Below, piece after piece: positions 30,101 to 38,728 of a DNA stretch of 64,000 nt (the first letter of the stretch is position 1; each line of letters starts with the position of its first letter). The notes below the pieces were generated by a model that worked only from the letters and a program-made list of their open reading frames with translations, was not told where the DNA came from and made no database searches. A program made the position numbers and the translations under genes. Source of the stretch: Verrucomicrobiota bacterium (lineage in GTDB: Bacteria > Verrucomicrobiota > Verrucomicrobiia > Limisphaerales > UBA8199); NCBI GenBank assembly GCA_003176045.1, contig PSRM01000343.1:1-64000 (forward strand). The letters run 5' to 3'.

Positions 30101-33100
30101 AAATGGATTGAGATCGGAAACGACGCTGACGCTGCCGTTTGTGCCTGAGAAGATCAAACCGTTCAGGCCCTGGGCGGCGGAGATGAAGTCGCCCACCTGC
30201 AACTGGGTGACGCCATCGCTCAGGTAAAGCGTGCCGTTTGTGATGCCGGTGATCAGGAAGCCGCCGACCTGGGCGCCATCGCTTGGGTTGGCCAGGATTT
30301 GGAAGTTGGTCGAATTGTTCAGGACGAAGACGGGGGCGCCGGGCGTGGCCAGGAAAGCGAAGCCGTCGCGCGCGACAGCGCCGGAACCTGAGACATCGCC
30401 GCCAATGGCCTGGTAATCGCCGCCGATATATTCTGAGCCGGTGTGGAGGATGGCCAGGACGTGCGGGGTTTGGGCAGGTTGAGCCACAATGGGCCACTTG
30501 GGTTGAGGATTGGGGTGCCAGGCCAGGTCAATCGTGCCGTCGCAACCATTGATTTTGGCTGCGCCCTGGAGTGTGTTGGTGAAAGTGACAAAAGCGAAAT
30601 TGGCACCCGCATACAAGTTCGTGCTGTCCGTAGCGAGGGAATAAACATTGGCGAAGCCATTTGTGCCGATGCTGTTGGCGCCGATGGGGTCCCAGGTGGA
30701 ATCCACCGCTCCGCTCGATGAGTTCGCTTTGGCGAGGCCTCGACGGACCTGACCCCCGATAAGGTCGAACGTCCCGCCGACGAAGAGATTGGAGCTATAG
30801 GCGGCCAGAGCGCTGACGGACGGTGTGCCGGAAAAGGAGGTGAGGTTTTCGTTCCAGCTCGTGTCAACGGCGCCGCCGCCGCTGGTGCTAAAGCGGGCGA
30901 GGGCTGAAATGGCTTGTCCGCCGATATTCGTGAAACTGCCGCCGGCGAAGATGTAGCCATTGGTGACCAGAAGAGCCGCCAGGCCGGCGGGAGAGTTCGT
31001 GACATTCCAACCGGCATCTGGCAGGCCACTGAAAGGGTCTACGCGGGTTAAGGCGACCGTTTGATTGCTGAGCGTGAATTGTCCACCGACATAGAGCTTG
31101 GCGCCATCCACCGCCAGGGCCGAAACCGAGCCGCAACAAATTGGGGGCACGAAGTTCGTGTCGATTCCGTCGGAGATGCTGGTATCAACTTTGACCAGGC
31201 CGCGGGCTGCATTATCGAAGTCCGGAATGAAATCGCCGCCGGCATAAAGGTTGGTGCCGCTCAGAGCCAAAGCCCTGATCGCGCCAACGACATCGGGTGC
31301 CCAGAAAGGATCCATGCTGCCATCCAGGTTGACTCGGGCCAGGCCCCAGCGCGGGGCGGTGGCGGTCATCCAGAAATCCCCGCCAACAATTACTCTGCCG
31401 TCGGGCTGACGCACCAGGGCATAAACGATTCCCGGAGTCAGGATTTGAGCGTAGAAATTTTCATCGGCGATCGCAGTGGCCTGGTCCACTTTACCGATCC
31501 CCAGCGAGGTGACTCCATTGACGCCTACGAAGTTGCCCCCGACGAACAGCCATGAGCCTTCCGGCACCAATGCGCCGATGGTCGGTGTGCCCCCAGGAAA
31601 GTTGATCTGGGGCGCGAAAGTGGCGTTGGCCGCGCCCGTGCTGTTCGTGCTGATGCTGGCCAGATTAGTGAGATTTTGCCCGCCGATGGAATTGAATGAG
31701 CCGGCGACGAAGAGACTTGCGCCACTGATTGCCATGGCGCTGAAGGTGGCGGGGGCAGCGTTGGTGATGGGATTCCAACTTGCATCCACTGAACCGCTGC
31801 TCAGGCTGACTTTAGCAAGATTGTGCCGGGCCGAGCCGCCAACATTTGTGAAGGAGCCGCTGAAAAAAAGGTCGGTTGGGCTGAGAACAATATGCGAGAC
31901 ACTGTGAGCAGCCTGGCAACAAGTGCCTGCATTGGTATTCACCCCCGGATTCCATGGACCCGCAGTGGCCGGGCTTTGGGTGCTGAGTCTGGCCAGGCGG
32001 TACCTTGCGGCGCCGGCTATGGACGTGAATTGCCCGCCGGCATAAATATTGCCGCCGCTGGCGGCCAGCGCATCCACTTCGCCATTGGGCGCGGCGTTCC
32101 AGGAAGCATCGGCTGCGCCGGAATTGGCCGCATCTAATTTAGCGAGGAAACTCTGCGCGCTTGCTCCGATGGCGGAGAAATTGCCGCCGGCAAAGAGGTT
32201 CGTGCCGCTCAGGACCATGGCATAGACCGAGCCGCTGGGGGCTGGATTCCAGAGCGGGTCGGCGATGCCGGAGTTGGTGGTGCTCAGCAGGGCCAGGCCG
32301 TTGCGCGCCTGCCCGCCGATGTTCGCAAAGGTGCCGGCAACATAGAGGGCCGAGCCGGTGCTGACCAGGCTGGTGACCGGGCCGTCGGGATTCGGCATCC
32401 AGGTAGAATCAACGATCCCAAATCTATCAATTCTGGCGAGGTTCGCCAGAGGCAGGTCGTTGATGGCGGTAAAGCTGCCGCCAACAATAATTTGGCCGTC
32501 AGCCTGCAAGAACATCGTATTGATCGTGCCGGCTTTAGAAAGCCGCAGATCGGGCAGGCTGGTTGGAAAGACCGGGGCACTGGCGCTGACCGGGCAGTTG
32601 GCCTTGAGCACCCTCAGGAGGCCGGCGCCGCTCAACAGACTATTGGTGTACTGTGCGGACGAGCCGGGCGGTCCCCAAGTACCGTTGGCCACAAACGTGA
32701 TGCCGCCATCGAACGACAGGGAGCCAATTGTGGCAGGCCCTGAATAGTTGAGATTTAAGGCCGGCGTGCCCGGGTTCAAGACCAGGCTCACCTGCGAGCT
32801 GAGGGTATTGGAGGAGTCGAGTTTCAATGTGGCGCCACTAGCCACCGTGACCAAAGCCGTGCCGGAGTTGGTGCCGGCCAGTTCCAGCGTGCCTGCGCTG
32901 ACCATTGTGGGGCCGGTGTAAGTGTTCAGGCCGCTCAAAACCAGGGTTCCTGCGCCGGCTTTGACGAGATTCCCCGGGCCGGGCAGGAACAGGTTTGAGC
33001 TGGGAATAACATTGGTGGCGCCGCTGCCTGGAGGCGACCAGTTCAGCACCGCCGAGGCGCCACCGCCGTTCTGGTAGTATTCCATTACGATGTCGTAAAG

Positions 33101-35407
33101 GGTATTGCCTGCCAACGTGATTTGGCCATACTTAGCGACGGCGCTTTGGTCGGTCCAATTATCAACCACCAGCGTGCCATTGACCCAGAGCCTTGAGCCG
33201 TCATCGCAAGTCGTGCCGAACACATAGGTGCCGGCAGTTGTGCTTTGCACCTGGCCAAGCCAGCGGATCGAGAAGGTATTAGTTGCAATTCCGGCATTGG
33301 GCAGCCCAGTTAGATCATTGGTGACCGTGAGGCTGGGGAAATTGACGGTGGCATCGTCGCGCACAGCCTTCAAATTGGTAAAATCTTCGTTATCATAGTA
33401 GTGGCCTCGCAAGCCGTTGCCCGAGGCGGTCGAAGAGCCCGCCAACGCTGAGTTTTGAATGGTCCCGGCGAAGGTGGTGTTGCTGGATTGGTTCACCGTC
33501 AGTGTGCCGCCCCCGAGGTTCACGTTGCCGGCGCCGGACAGTGAAGCCACGCTCTGGCTGTTGGCGTCCAGTTGCAGCGCCGCGCCGCTGGAGATCGAGA
33601 CGGCGGCGTTGGTGGCCAGGCAGTTCGGACTAGCGCCCACAGACAGCGTTCCATTGAGAATATTTGCCGTGCCACCGCTAAAGAGGTTAGTGCCGCGCAG
33701 GGCCATGCAGTGCGTGCCGTCTTTCACGAGGTTGGCCGGGCCGAGAACGGTGCCCCAGAAGCAGGAGTAGGCGGTATTGACGCCCGCGGTCGTGAGACTG
33801 CCGTTCAAGGTGAAGGTGCCGTTGGCGTTGCTCAAGGCGCCTCCACCCATCAGGCTGGCGTAGGTGGGGCTGAAATTGTTGAGGTCAAACGTAGCGCCTC
33901 CGAGGACCTTGACCGGTGTATCAGGCAGGTTGTTCACGGCCACCAGGCGCAGCGTGCCGGCGGCGATCCGGCTGACCCCTGAGTAGGTGTTGGAATTGCT
34001 GAGGATAAGCGTGCCCGTGCCCAACTGGTTGAGGACCCCCGAGGTGTTGCCGCTGATCAGATTGGGGACGATCACCGTGTCGCTGCGGTTAAACGACAGC
34101 GTCGCGTTGTTGGTCACGAGGCCCGTGCCGAGTGTGCCGGTGGTGCTGCCGCTGCCGATTTGCAAGGTGCCCGTCGAGATGGTCGTCGGTCCAGCGTAGG
34201 AATTGGCGCCACTCAGAGTGATCGTGCCAGAGCCCGTTTTGGTCAAAGCCACTGTACCACTACTATTGGTAATACTCCCCTGAAATGTGTTGCCGGCGTT
34301 ACCGGCGCCAACGGTAAACGTGTAGGTCCCTGCGCCAATTGTGTTATCTACAGTGCCGTAACCGCCCAGGCCATTGACGGTGCAATTGAATCCGCCGAGG
34401 TCAAAAGTAGAATACACAAAAAAGGCGCCTTTGCCGGAGCCGCTGGGAACGGCATTTGATGTGCCCTGCTGAAGGATGCCGTTCACGACCTCAGTGGGGC
34501 CGTTGTAAGTATTGGGGGCCTGGATTTGCACGGTTCCAGAGCTGGAAATATAGAGTCCACCCGTGCCGCTGATTACACCGGAGATGGTAACCAGGTCCCC
34601 AACTGAGCCCAGGTAAAGCGGTTGGCTCGAACTGAGACTCCAGGGCCCGGAAAAAATGACGCTCCCTTCGAATGTTATCTGCGCATTAGTGCTCGAGTTA
34701 AAGATCACCTTATTGGTAATAACGATCGGCGCATTTAAACCGATATAACATGTGGAGCCGCCGACGTTATTAATCGTGATCGGGCCCGTGCCGAAGACGT
34801 AGCTGTTATCGAGGGTCAATGTGCCAGTAAAGGCGCTGCCGCTATAGCCGATTTGGGTTCCACCAGTGTGGGTATTGGTGCCATTGAGAAGAATTTGACC
34901 GTTCCCTTCGAATGTCGGCGTGCCCGGGCCGGTCAGGCCAGCGTCCAGCTCCAAGTACGCATAGGAGCCATCAATGCCGTTCTGCACGCTGAAGCCCTGC
35001 AGGGGCGTTGGAACAGTACAAACACCAGGCCCGGTAATCGCCACCTGGCAGGCATTTGCAGCAGGCGACCCGACGAACATGCCTGCAACCGTATGATTGG
35101 TGGCCATGTACACCGAAAAAGCAGGTGTGCCGTTGCCGGTGCCCACGCCAAAACAGGCGGCCGCCCCCTCGATCCAGGGGAGCGGAGAATTCGTCCCATT
35201 CCCACTCGTGCTCCAGGAATAATCTTCCCAATTGCCGCTCAGGTCAAATATGTAAGGGTTAGGGCCGTTCGTTCCTTGCGGGTCCCAGAACATAACGGTG
35301 GCCTTGCAGAGATTCGCCACTAACACCAGTCCCAGGCAGACGTACCATGCCGGGGCCGGACAGCAAACCGGTTTGGAGGTCACGCATGTTTTTCTTTTCG
35401 GAACCAT
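27146..35407 (-). CDS. Giant secreted multidomain protein with PA14, delta-60, Calx-beta and trypsin-like domains
   Basis: A 2753-residue protein; AGGA seven bases before the ATG supports the start. The signal peptide is 'WYVCLGLVLVANLCKA'. Residues about 130-650 are autotransporter-associated beta-strand repeats ('GTGTITLSGANSYAGPTTIS'). A PA14 domain spans about 660-800 ('TTCDDGSRLWVNGTLVVDNW'). Another autotransporter repeat follows, then delta-60-like repeats at about 950-1690 ('GTNLYAGGDF'). A Calx-beta domain is at about 1780-1880 ('YGTADGSALAGTNYT'). A trypsin-fold domain is at about 2100-2340: 'GSGVVVRDRVVLTAAS', 'NQDVAALFL' and 'GYQGMSGGPLF'. The Asp and Ser are present, but Ser replaces the expected His. 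The last 400 residues are Cys-rich. It is probably an extracellular matrix or surface protein. No barrel or anchor is visible, and the downstream barrel protein may be its partner. Confidence 0.82.
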   Translation of the reverse strand: MVPKRKTCVTSKPVCCPAPAWYVCLGLVLVANLCKATVMFWDPQGTNGPNPYIFDLSGNWEDYSWSTSGNGTNSPLPWIEGAAACFGVGTGNGTPAFSVYMATNHTVAGMFVGSPAANACQVAITGPGVCTVPTPLQGFSVQNGIDGSYAYLELDAGLTGPGTPTFEGNGQILLNGTNTHTGGTQIGYSGSAFTGTLTLDNSYVFGTGPITINNVGGSTCYIGLNAPIVITNKVIFNSSTNAQITFEGSVIFSGPWSLSSSQPLYLGSVGDLVTISGVISGTGGLYISSSGTVQIQAPNTYNGPTEVVNGILQQGTSNAVPSGSGKGAFFVYSTFDLGGFNCTVNGLGGYGTVDNTIGAGTYTFTVGAGNAGNTFQGSITNSSGTVALTKTGSGTITLSGANSYAGPTTISTGTLQIGSGSTTGTLGTGLVTNNATLSFNRSDTVIVPNLISGNTSGVLNQLGTGTLILSNSNTYSGVSRIAAGTLRLVAVNNLPDTPVKVLGGATFDLNNFSPTYASLMGGGALSNANGTFTLNGSLTTAGVNTAYSCFWGTVLGPANLVKDGTHCMALRGTNLFSGGTANILNGTLSVGASPNCLATNAAVSISSGAALQLDANSQSVASLSGAGNVNLGGGTLTVNQSSNTTFAGTIQNSALAGSSTASGNGLRGHYYDNEDFTNLKAVRDDATVNFPSLTVTNDLTGLPNAGIATNTFSIRWLGQVQSTTAGTYVFGTTCDDGSRLWVNGTLVVDNWTDQSAVAKYGQITLAGNTLYDIVMEYYQNGGGASAVLNWSPPGSGATNVIPSSNLFLPGPGNLVKAGAGTLVLSGLNTYTGPTMVSAGTLELAGTNSGTALVTVASGATLKLDSSNTLSSQVSLVLNPGTPALNLNYSGPATIGSLSFDGGITFVANGTWGPPGSSAQYTNSLLSGAGLLRVLKANCPVSASAPVFPTSLPDLRLSKAGTINTMFLQADGQIIVGGSFTAINDLPLANLARIDRFGIVDSTWMPNPDGPVTSLVSTGSALYVAGTFANIGGQARNGLALLSTTNSGIADPLWNPAPSGSVYAMVLSGTNLFAGGNFSAIGASAQSFLAKLDAANSGAADASWNAAPNGEVDALAASGGNIYAGGQFTSIAGAARYRLARLSTQSPATAGPWNPGVNTNAGTCCQAAHSVSHIVLSPTDLFFSGSFTNVGGSARHNLAKVSLSSGSVDASWNPITNAAPATFSAMAISGASLFVAGSFNSIGGQNLTNLASISTNSTGAANATFAPQINFPGGTPTIGALVPEGSWLFVGGNFVGVNGVTSLGIGKVDQATAIADENFYAQILTPGIVYALVRQPDGRVIVGGDFWMTATAPRWGLARVNLDGSMDPFWAPDVVGAIRALALSGTNLYAGGDFIPDFDNAARGLVKVDTSISDGIDTNFVPPICCGSVSALAVDGAKLYVGGQFTLSNQTVALTRVDPFSGLPDAGWNVTNSPAGLAALLVTNGYIFAGGSFTNIGGQAISALARFSTSGGGAVDTSWNENLTSFSGTPSVSALAAYSSNLFVGGTFDLIGGQVRRGLAKANSSSGAVDSTWDPIGANSIGTNGFANVYSLATDSTNLYAGANFAFVTFTNTLQGAAKINGCDGTIDLAWHPNPQPKWPIVAQPAQTPHVLAILHTGSEYIGGDYQAIGGDVSGSGAVARDGFAFLATPGAPVFVLNNSTNFQILANPSDGAQVGGFLITGITNGTLYLSDGVTQLQVGDFISAAQGLNGLIFSGTNGSVSVVSDLNPFQVGTSTNTLSLSATPTPVFSFSSATYTTNENAGAVTLTIIKQGTNSGTVAIGYGTADGSALAGTNYTSTFGTLNFSSTNTSKTISISLLDDALFNGNKTFTVSLGPSNGAAIAYPAVATVRLLESSPFGPGGSSTSSVPPAAQPAAGAVLIVTTLPPQANGQWRLAGQRDWTPSDGAVSNLITGNYRVEFMPLPGWVEPDNMIVPITAGITTHVTNSYTISTAQGTGALGVSVYPTNLAQGTNLATVGQWRVVGGATNWQNSGQLISITPGDYLVEFKPLSALTTPLQTFVVVPPIPGYLAGASVDFFFGPSPIYLLSSESNGVPPAPVSFTNASTSAPYEFVGQIATDRGFGSGVVVRDRVVLTAASVIFDDVSLSYMSGVRWFFQRYNGKFEPPGQDVLGACVLSGYASQRQIDNDPGVPSIQSQNQDVAALFLLQSVGRGGYSGWLASDDPGTNWVNGSRLKFLAGYPMEVVTQSVQGLLQATPITNTALSHVSGNVFATSAIHGYQGMSGGPLFVQADDLNYYVAAVYLGPSQPGSPLPVSTNASFLTIGSNAVDVIYRADFMSHPIGTPLFPPGGVGHGLWTAPVAGAIDCVWMSGPGANATCCDTFQLTININNSPPFTGYWYLQTLCGSCINNNNGADCSASTCFCANSYILPNLKGPLCSSPPAITSKCNNGWCEAGPFCSGYSAVVNVTYTPPVSPSVVATIPIRVRFACVPGYAVPPYVPIQIPKPPQGSSCQSPPVTPPSVTYLPTTGPCIPAPLLQLDRATGLTLSQNFPQQPPITPTQPPLVPNCPNPVSPGVFYDIQYRSDFRLGDQVPQSWLPYTDASGLPVIVPAGQDGSVNIPITVLPINPSVNARFFRAAWDPCTAFTSYAVGSSDGSKCGSAGQGTSPTVIIYLPAPLPANALITSITMGSITVPYNPCAPSQQPPHSSSVVVVTFPIPPNFSPKGVAQDVVVNYNDCNGTHPGSSRVQKAFTVN

Positions 35408-35502
35408 AACTCGTTCCTGCTAATTGACGAATGAAGTCCGGGTACTTGCACCGAGTATGCGGGAAAACTGACGGAAGGTCAATTTAAAACCATTCGGAGG
35501 GT

Positions 35503-35569
35503 TCAGGGTTCAGGATTCAGGATTCATGCCCTCTCCCCTTCGGCCCCTTCCCCCTGACGAAGGGGAGAG
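35503..35569. repeat. GGTTCAG tract and CTCTCCCCTTCG hairpin
   Basis: GGTTCAGGGTTCAGGATTCAGG (7-bp units) is followed by a 12-bp perfect stem CTCTCCCCTTCG/CGAAGGGGAGAG (35531-35542 with 35558-35569). The stem forms the 3' end of the small gene at 35524. Confidence 0.85.
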
Positions 35570-35757
35570 GGAGAATCGTCGAGGCGGGCGGTAACGGGGT
35601 CGGGTTGGTGCTCGATTTTATCGCTGAGGATGGCGAGGAGTTCCGAGGCAGTGGTTGTGGCGCGGGCGATAAAGGCGGCCTGGAGGTCGATGGCCTGGAA
35701 ATCGCTGATTGCGTCGAGGGCTTCGCGGGACGCCACGGAAGTCAGGCCATCGTCCAT
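35524..35757 (-). CDS. Small hypothetical protein with repeat-derived tail
   Basis: The core from the ATG at 35757 is 77 residues: a helical, Ala-rich segment 'SREALDAISDFQAIDLQAAF' and 'TTASELLAILSDKIEHQ', then a tail (SPSPLRQGEGAEGERA) encoded by the hairpin repeat. The frame is open to an ATG at 35877. That extension is Ser/Thr-rich because it reads a tandem GTGGACGACAAA-type tract (35783-35838), so the shorter form is preferred. The helical part could form a small coiled coil. Function unknown; coding status is moderately likely. Confidence 0.45.
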   Translation of the reverse strand: MDDGLTSVASREALDAISDFQAIDLQAAFIARATTTASELLAILSDKIEHQPDPVTARLDDSPSPLRQGEGAEGERA

Positions 35758-35782
35758 TTTCTCGATCCGGCGGCGCGGTGGA

Positions 35783-35838
35783 ATCGATGAAGTGGAGGAC
35801 GAAGTGGACGACAAAGTGAGAGACAAAGTGGAGAGCGG
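35783..35838. repeat. GAAGTGGAGGACAAAG-type tandem tract
   Basis: Degenerate units of GACAAAGTG/GAAGTGGAG are repeated about five times near the 5' end of the small gene. Confidence 0.7.
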
Positions 35839-35915
35839 GAGGGGGTAACCTTTCGTCAGCTTGCGTAAGCAGTTCATTGGTCTAAATGTGAACTTTCAGG
35901 TGTGGACTTCCTTCC

Positions 35916-36797
35916 TCAGCTCCACCGACTCGAACTGGCGCCCCGTTGCCTGGGGTTCAACGTTGCATACGCTGCATTGAGGGCTTTAGCCCATCGCTCG
36001 GCCAGGGCCCTTGCTTGCGGGTCCATGGCTGCGAATAGATCCGGATGGCACTCTTTCATTCGCTTACGATACGCCATTTTGATCTCCATCATCGAAGCCG
36101 AAGAAGGCACACCCAAAAGCTCGTATGCCGTAAGCGTTTCGGGCTCGTGCACCGGCACGGCTTCCGGAGATGGCTCGGGCCGCGGCTGAGCCGGTTCCGG
36201 CCTCTGCCAGGCGCGCCCTTCCTGCTCCAGCATCGAGCGCAGGCGCAGGCGGAACGGCTCCATCAAAGTCACCCGCGACGCATCCTTGCGCAAAAACAGC
36301 ACCCCATCCAACAGGGCCAATTGCTCCTTGAGCCGCTCCGGCGACTGTTGCGGGCAATGTCGCAGCAACTCCTCCCAGTTCACCGCTCGGTTTTGTCCTG
36401 CAAGGTAAACCAGCGCCCGCGAGCACTCTATCACATTCAACTCCCCCAGCTCTTCAAAACGCCGGATCTGGCGCAATCCCTCCAGTATCAGCCGAGGACC
36501 GAACGAACAGAGATCCTTGATGATCCAGAATCCCATTGGATCCAGGTCCATGCTGTCTCGCCTGTTTTTCATGTTAAGGGCAAAGACTCCCGCGGCAAGC
36601 CCTAATGCAGCCAACACCTGCCAGGGAGCCACGTCCCTCCAAATGAAGACCAGGGCGACATAAACGAACAAAGCCGCCAGCAGGTACACTGCCGTTCCAA
36701 CGACCAGAGCGAGAGCGCAGAGCACAGCCGCCGTGGTTCGCTCCGTCCGCTGTTGCTGCTCAAGCCAGCGCGCGATGCTCTCCGGGACTTCGTTCAT
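35916..36797 (-). CDS. Membrane-anchored J-domain protein
   Basis: A 293-residue protein. Two adjacent hydrophobic helices lie at about 22-45 and 49-70 ('AAVLCALALVVGTAVYLLAA', 'VLAALGLAAGVFAL'). A cytoplasmic middle region contains 'ELNVIECSRALVYLAGQNRA', which looks like a winged-helix-type segment. A Pro/Glu-rich linker (PEPAQPRPEPSPE) leads to a C-terminal J domain at about 222-285. That domain contains the HPD motif ('MAYRKRMKECHPDLFAAMDP') needed to stimulate DnaK. It would recruit DnaK to the membrane. It is divergent from pqiA. The sequence around its start codon is duplicated at 38599-38639, on the far side of pqiAB. Confidence 0.8.
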   Translation of the reverse strand: MNEVPESIARWLEQQQRTERTTAAVLCALALVVGTAVYLLAALFVYVALVFIWRDVAPWQVLAALGLAAGVFALNMKNRRDSMDLDPMGFWIIKDLCSFGPRLILEGLRQIRRFEELGELNVIECSRALVYLAGQNRAVNWEELLRHCPQQSPERLKEQLALLDGVLFLRKDASRVTLMEPFRLRLRSMLEQEGRAWQRPEPAQPRPEPSPEAVPVHEPETLTAYELLGVPSSASMMEIKMAYRKRMKECHPDLFAAMDPQARALAERWAKALNAAYATLNPRQRGASSSRWS

Positions 36798-36818
36798 CCG
36801 CCACGAGCATAGCAGGGG
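36778..36818. repeat. Direct repeat flanking pqiAB, left copy
   Basis: 41 bases, including GGGACTTCGTTCATCCGCCA, match 38599-38639 with two mismatches and the same orientation. This copy covers the start codon and leader of the J-domain gene. Confidence 0.92.
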
Positions 36819-36938
36819 GCTCTACAGCATCCGAGCTTCCCTTGAGATGACTTGGTACGAACACCCCATGGACATGATACGGACGAATCCTATTTTTAGG
36901 TGGAGTTCGCGCCTGGGTTAAAACTGGAGCGGATTGAT

Positions 36939-37589
36939 ATGCGCTTGTCTTATCCATTCGAAGGTGGGTCGGGTGAATTATGGCTGGGTCAAGGTGGGGG
37001 AAGCGAGTTGCTCGGCTGCCCGATGTGCGGCTTAGTGCAGCGGGCGACTAAAGAGGTTAGTCGCCAAGGAGGAAAATGCTGCCGCTGCGGGACGCGGATT
37101 GCCCGTTGTCTGGAGGGCAGCCGCCGCCGCACGCTGGCCCTGGCTCTGGCGGCCCTGGCCCTCTACATGCCGGCCAACATTTACCCTGTCATGAGCATGG
37201 ATTTAATGGGCCGGCACAGCGAGAACACGGTCTGGTCGGGTGTCGTGGGCTTGTGGCAGGACGGGCAATACTTCATCGGCGGCATCGTGTTCCTGGCCAG
37301 CATTCTCATTCCAGGGCTGAAACTCTCAGGCTTGTTCTTCCTGGCACTGGCCGGCCATCGTTGGCCGCGCCAGGCCAGGTGGATTTACGAAACCATCGAC
37401 AAGCTGGGCCCGTGGGCCATGCTCGATGTGTTCCTGCTCGCTATTGCCGTCGCGCTCGTCAAATTCGGCCAGTTCGGTCATGTCTCCGCAGAGCCGGGTA
37501 TTATTTGGTTCGCGCTCGTCGTAGTGCTGACTCTGCTGGCATCCGGCAGCTTCGACCCGCGAGTACTGTGGGAGGAATCCGATTCGTGA
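36939..37589 (+). CDS. pqiA: PqiA-like membrane protein, single module
   Basis: A 216-residue inner-membrane protein. The start is the ATG at 36939 with GGAG nine bases upstream; a GTG at 36900 is possible. The N-terminal part carries two Cys-x2-Cys knuckles ('LGCPMCGLVQRATKE' and 'GGKCCRCGTRIAR'), as in PqiA/YebS proteins, probably a metal or haem-binding domain. Four hydrophobic segments follow, with the family-typical 'YMPANIYPVMSMDLMG' and 'KLGPWAMLDVFLLAIAVALV'. E. coli PqiA has two such modules; this protein has one. With PqiB it forms an inter-membrane lipid transport system. The GTG start of pqiB overlaps its stop. Confidence 0.88.
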   Translation: MRLSYPFEGGSGELWLGQGGGSELLGCPMCGLVQRATKEVSRQGGKCCRCGTRIARCLEGSRRRTLALALAALALYMPANIYPVMSMDLMGRHSENTVWSGVVGLWQDGQYFIGGIVFLASILIPGLKLSGLFFLALAGHRWPRQARWIYETIDKLGPWAMLDVFLLAIAVALVKFGQFGHVSAEPGIIWFALVVVLTLLASGSFDPRVLWEESDS

Positions 37590-38566
37590 ACAGAACCAGA
37601 GACATCCCCGTTGCCTTGCCGGCTTCAGAATCTTTGCGAGCCGTTCGTCGCGCCAGGATTCCGGTCATCTGGGCGATCCCTTTATTGGCCATAATTGCCG
37701 GTGGTTACCTTGTCTTCGAGCGGCTTTGGGCAGTCGGCCCATTGATAACGGTAACCTTCAAGGACGGCGACGGTCTTCTGGCCGGCCAAACTCCACTTCG
37801 CTATCGCGGTGTTCCAATTGGCATGGTCCGCTTGGTGAAACTAAGTCCCGATGCGCAGCGGGCCGAAGTTGTGGCGCGCCTCGACCGCTCCGCCACGCGC
37901 CTGGCCTCGGAAGGCGCGCAGTTTTGGATTGTCCGGCCCCAGGTTTCGGGGGCGGGTTTGCAGGGATTGCAAACAATCGTCTCCGGACCCTTCATTGAGG
38001 TCGAACCCGGCCATGGCAAGCCCCAAACTTTTTTCACTGGCCTCGATGCCGCCCCGCCGTCCGAGAAACTGCGCGGCGGCCTCGAGTTGGTCTTGAGTTG
38101 CTCGCACATCGGAACGCTAAATTCGGGCGCGCCGGTCTATTACCGCGGCATGGAAGTCGGCGCGGTCGAAAACGTTATGCTCAATAGCGACGCCTCAGGC
38201 ATGAATATTAAGGTATGCATCCAGGCCCCTTTTGCGGTGCTGGTCAGGCGCAACACTGTTTTCTGGAACGCGGGCGGACTGGACGTGACGCTCAAGCTTT
38301 TCGGAGTCAACGTCAGCGCCGAGTCCGTGCGCTCGCTAATCGTCGGCGGGATCGCCTTTGCGACTCCATCCCCGGCCGGACCGCCGGTCGCGGCCAATAG
38401 CAAGTTCGTCTTACAAGACAAGCCGGATCAAAAATGGCTGAAGTGGGAGACGCCGATCCCTGGCTGGGTCGCCAATGGTCCCACCAATACACTGCCCCCC
38501 AGTTCGCTTTCGCCCTCCTCTCCCCAGGGATCCCTGGGCTCCGCTTTGGACAAAGTCCAACAATGA
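37586..38566 (+). CDS. pqiB: PqiB-like MCE-domain protein
   Basis: A 326-residue protein starting at a GTG that overlaps the pqiA stop (GTGA), with GGAGGA nine bases upstream. One N-terminal membrane helix ('VIWAIPLLAIIAGGYLVF') precedes at least two MCE (mammalian cell entry/MlaD) domains. The first is about 55-150 ('ITVTFKDGDGLLAGQTPLRY'); the second is about 165-260 ('GTLNSGAPVYYRGMEVGAVE'). E. coli PqiB has three MCE domains and a long coiled-coil tail; this version is shorter, ending in a Pro/Ser-rich tail, so the periplasmic needle would be short. No PqiC lipoprotein follows. It probably carries lipid between membranes. Confidence 0.87.
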   Translation: MNRTRDIPVALPASESLRAVRRARIPVIWAIPLLAIIAGGYLVFERLWAVGPLITVTFKDGDGLLAGQTPLRYRGVPIGMVRLVKLSPDAQRAEVVARLDRSATRLASEGAQFWIVRPQVSGAGLQGLQTIVSGPFIEVEPGHGKPQTFFTGLDAAPPSEKLRGGLELVLSCSHIGTLNSGAPVYYRGMEVGAVENVMLNSDASGMNIKVCIQAPFAVLVRRNTVFWNAGGLDVTLKLFGVNVSAESVRSLIVGGIAFATPSPAGPPVAANSKFVLQDKPDQKWLKWETPIPGWVANGPTNTLPPSSLSPSSPQGSLGSALDKVQQ

Positions 38567-38598
38567 GGCCCCTGAACCTGGCCAGTTTCCAAATAGAG

Positions 38599-38639
38599 CT
38601 CTCAGGGACTTCGTTCATCCGCCACGAGCATAGCAAGGG
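38599..38639. repeat. Direct repeat flanking pqiAB, right copy
   Basis: This is the second copy of the 41-base repeat, 33 bases after the pqiB stop. On the minus strand it retains ATG and the codons for MNEVPES, the start of the J-domain protein, without the rest of the gene. Confidence 0.92.
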
Positions 38640-38728
38640 TCACTGCAAACTCTGGACTTGACTATCGCGTCCTGATTTGCGAGCCTAACACTGACTACTG
38701 GGGTGGCACCCAAAACAAAATTTGCAAT

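Noticed and set aside
29066-30148. 360-residue plus-strand frame opposite the giant secreted protein gene
   Set aside because: It is antisense to the Calx-beta and linker region, without signal, motif or ribosome-binding site.
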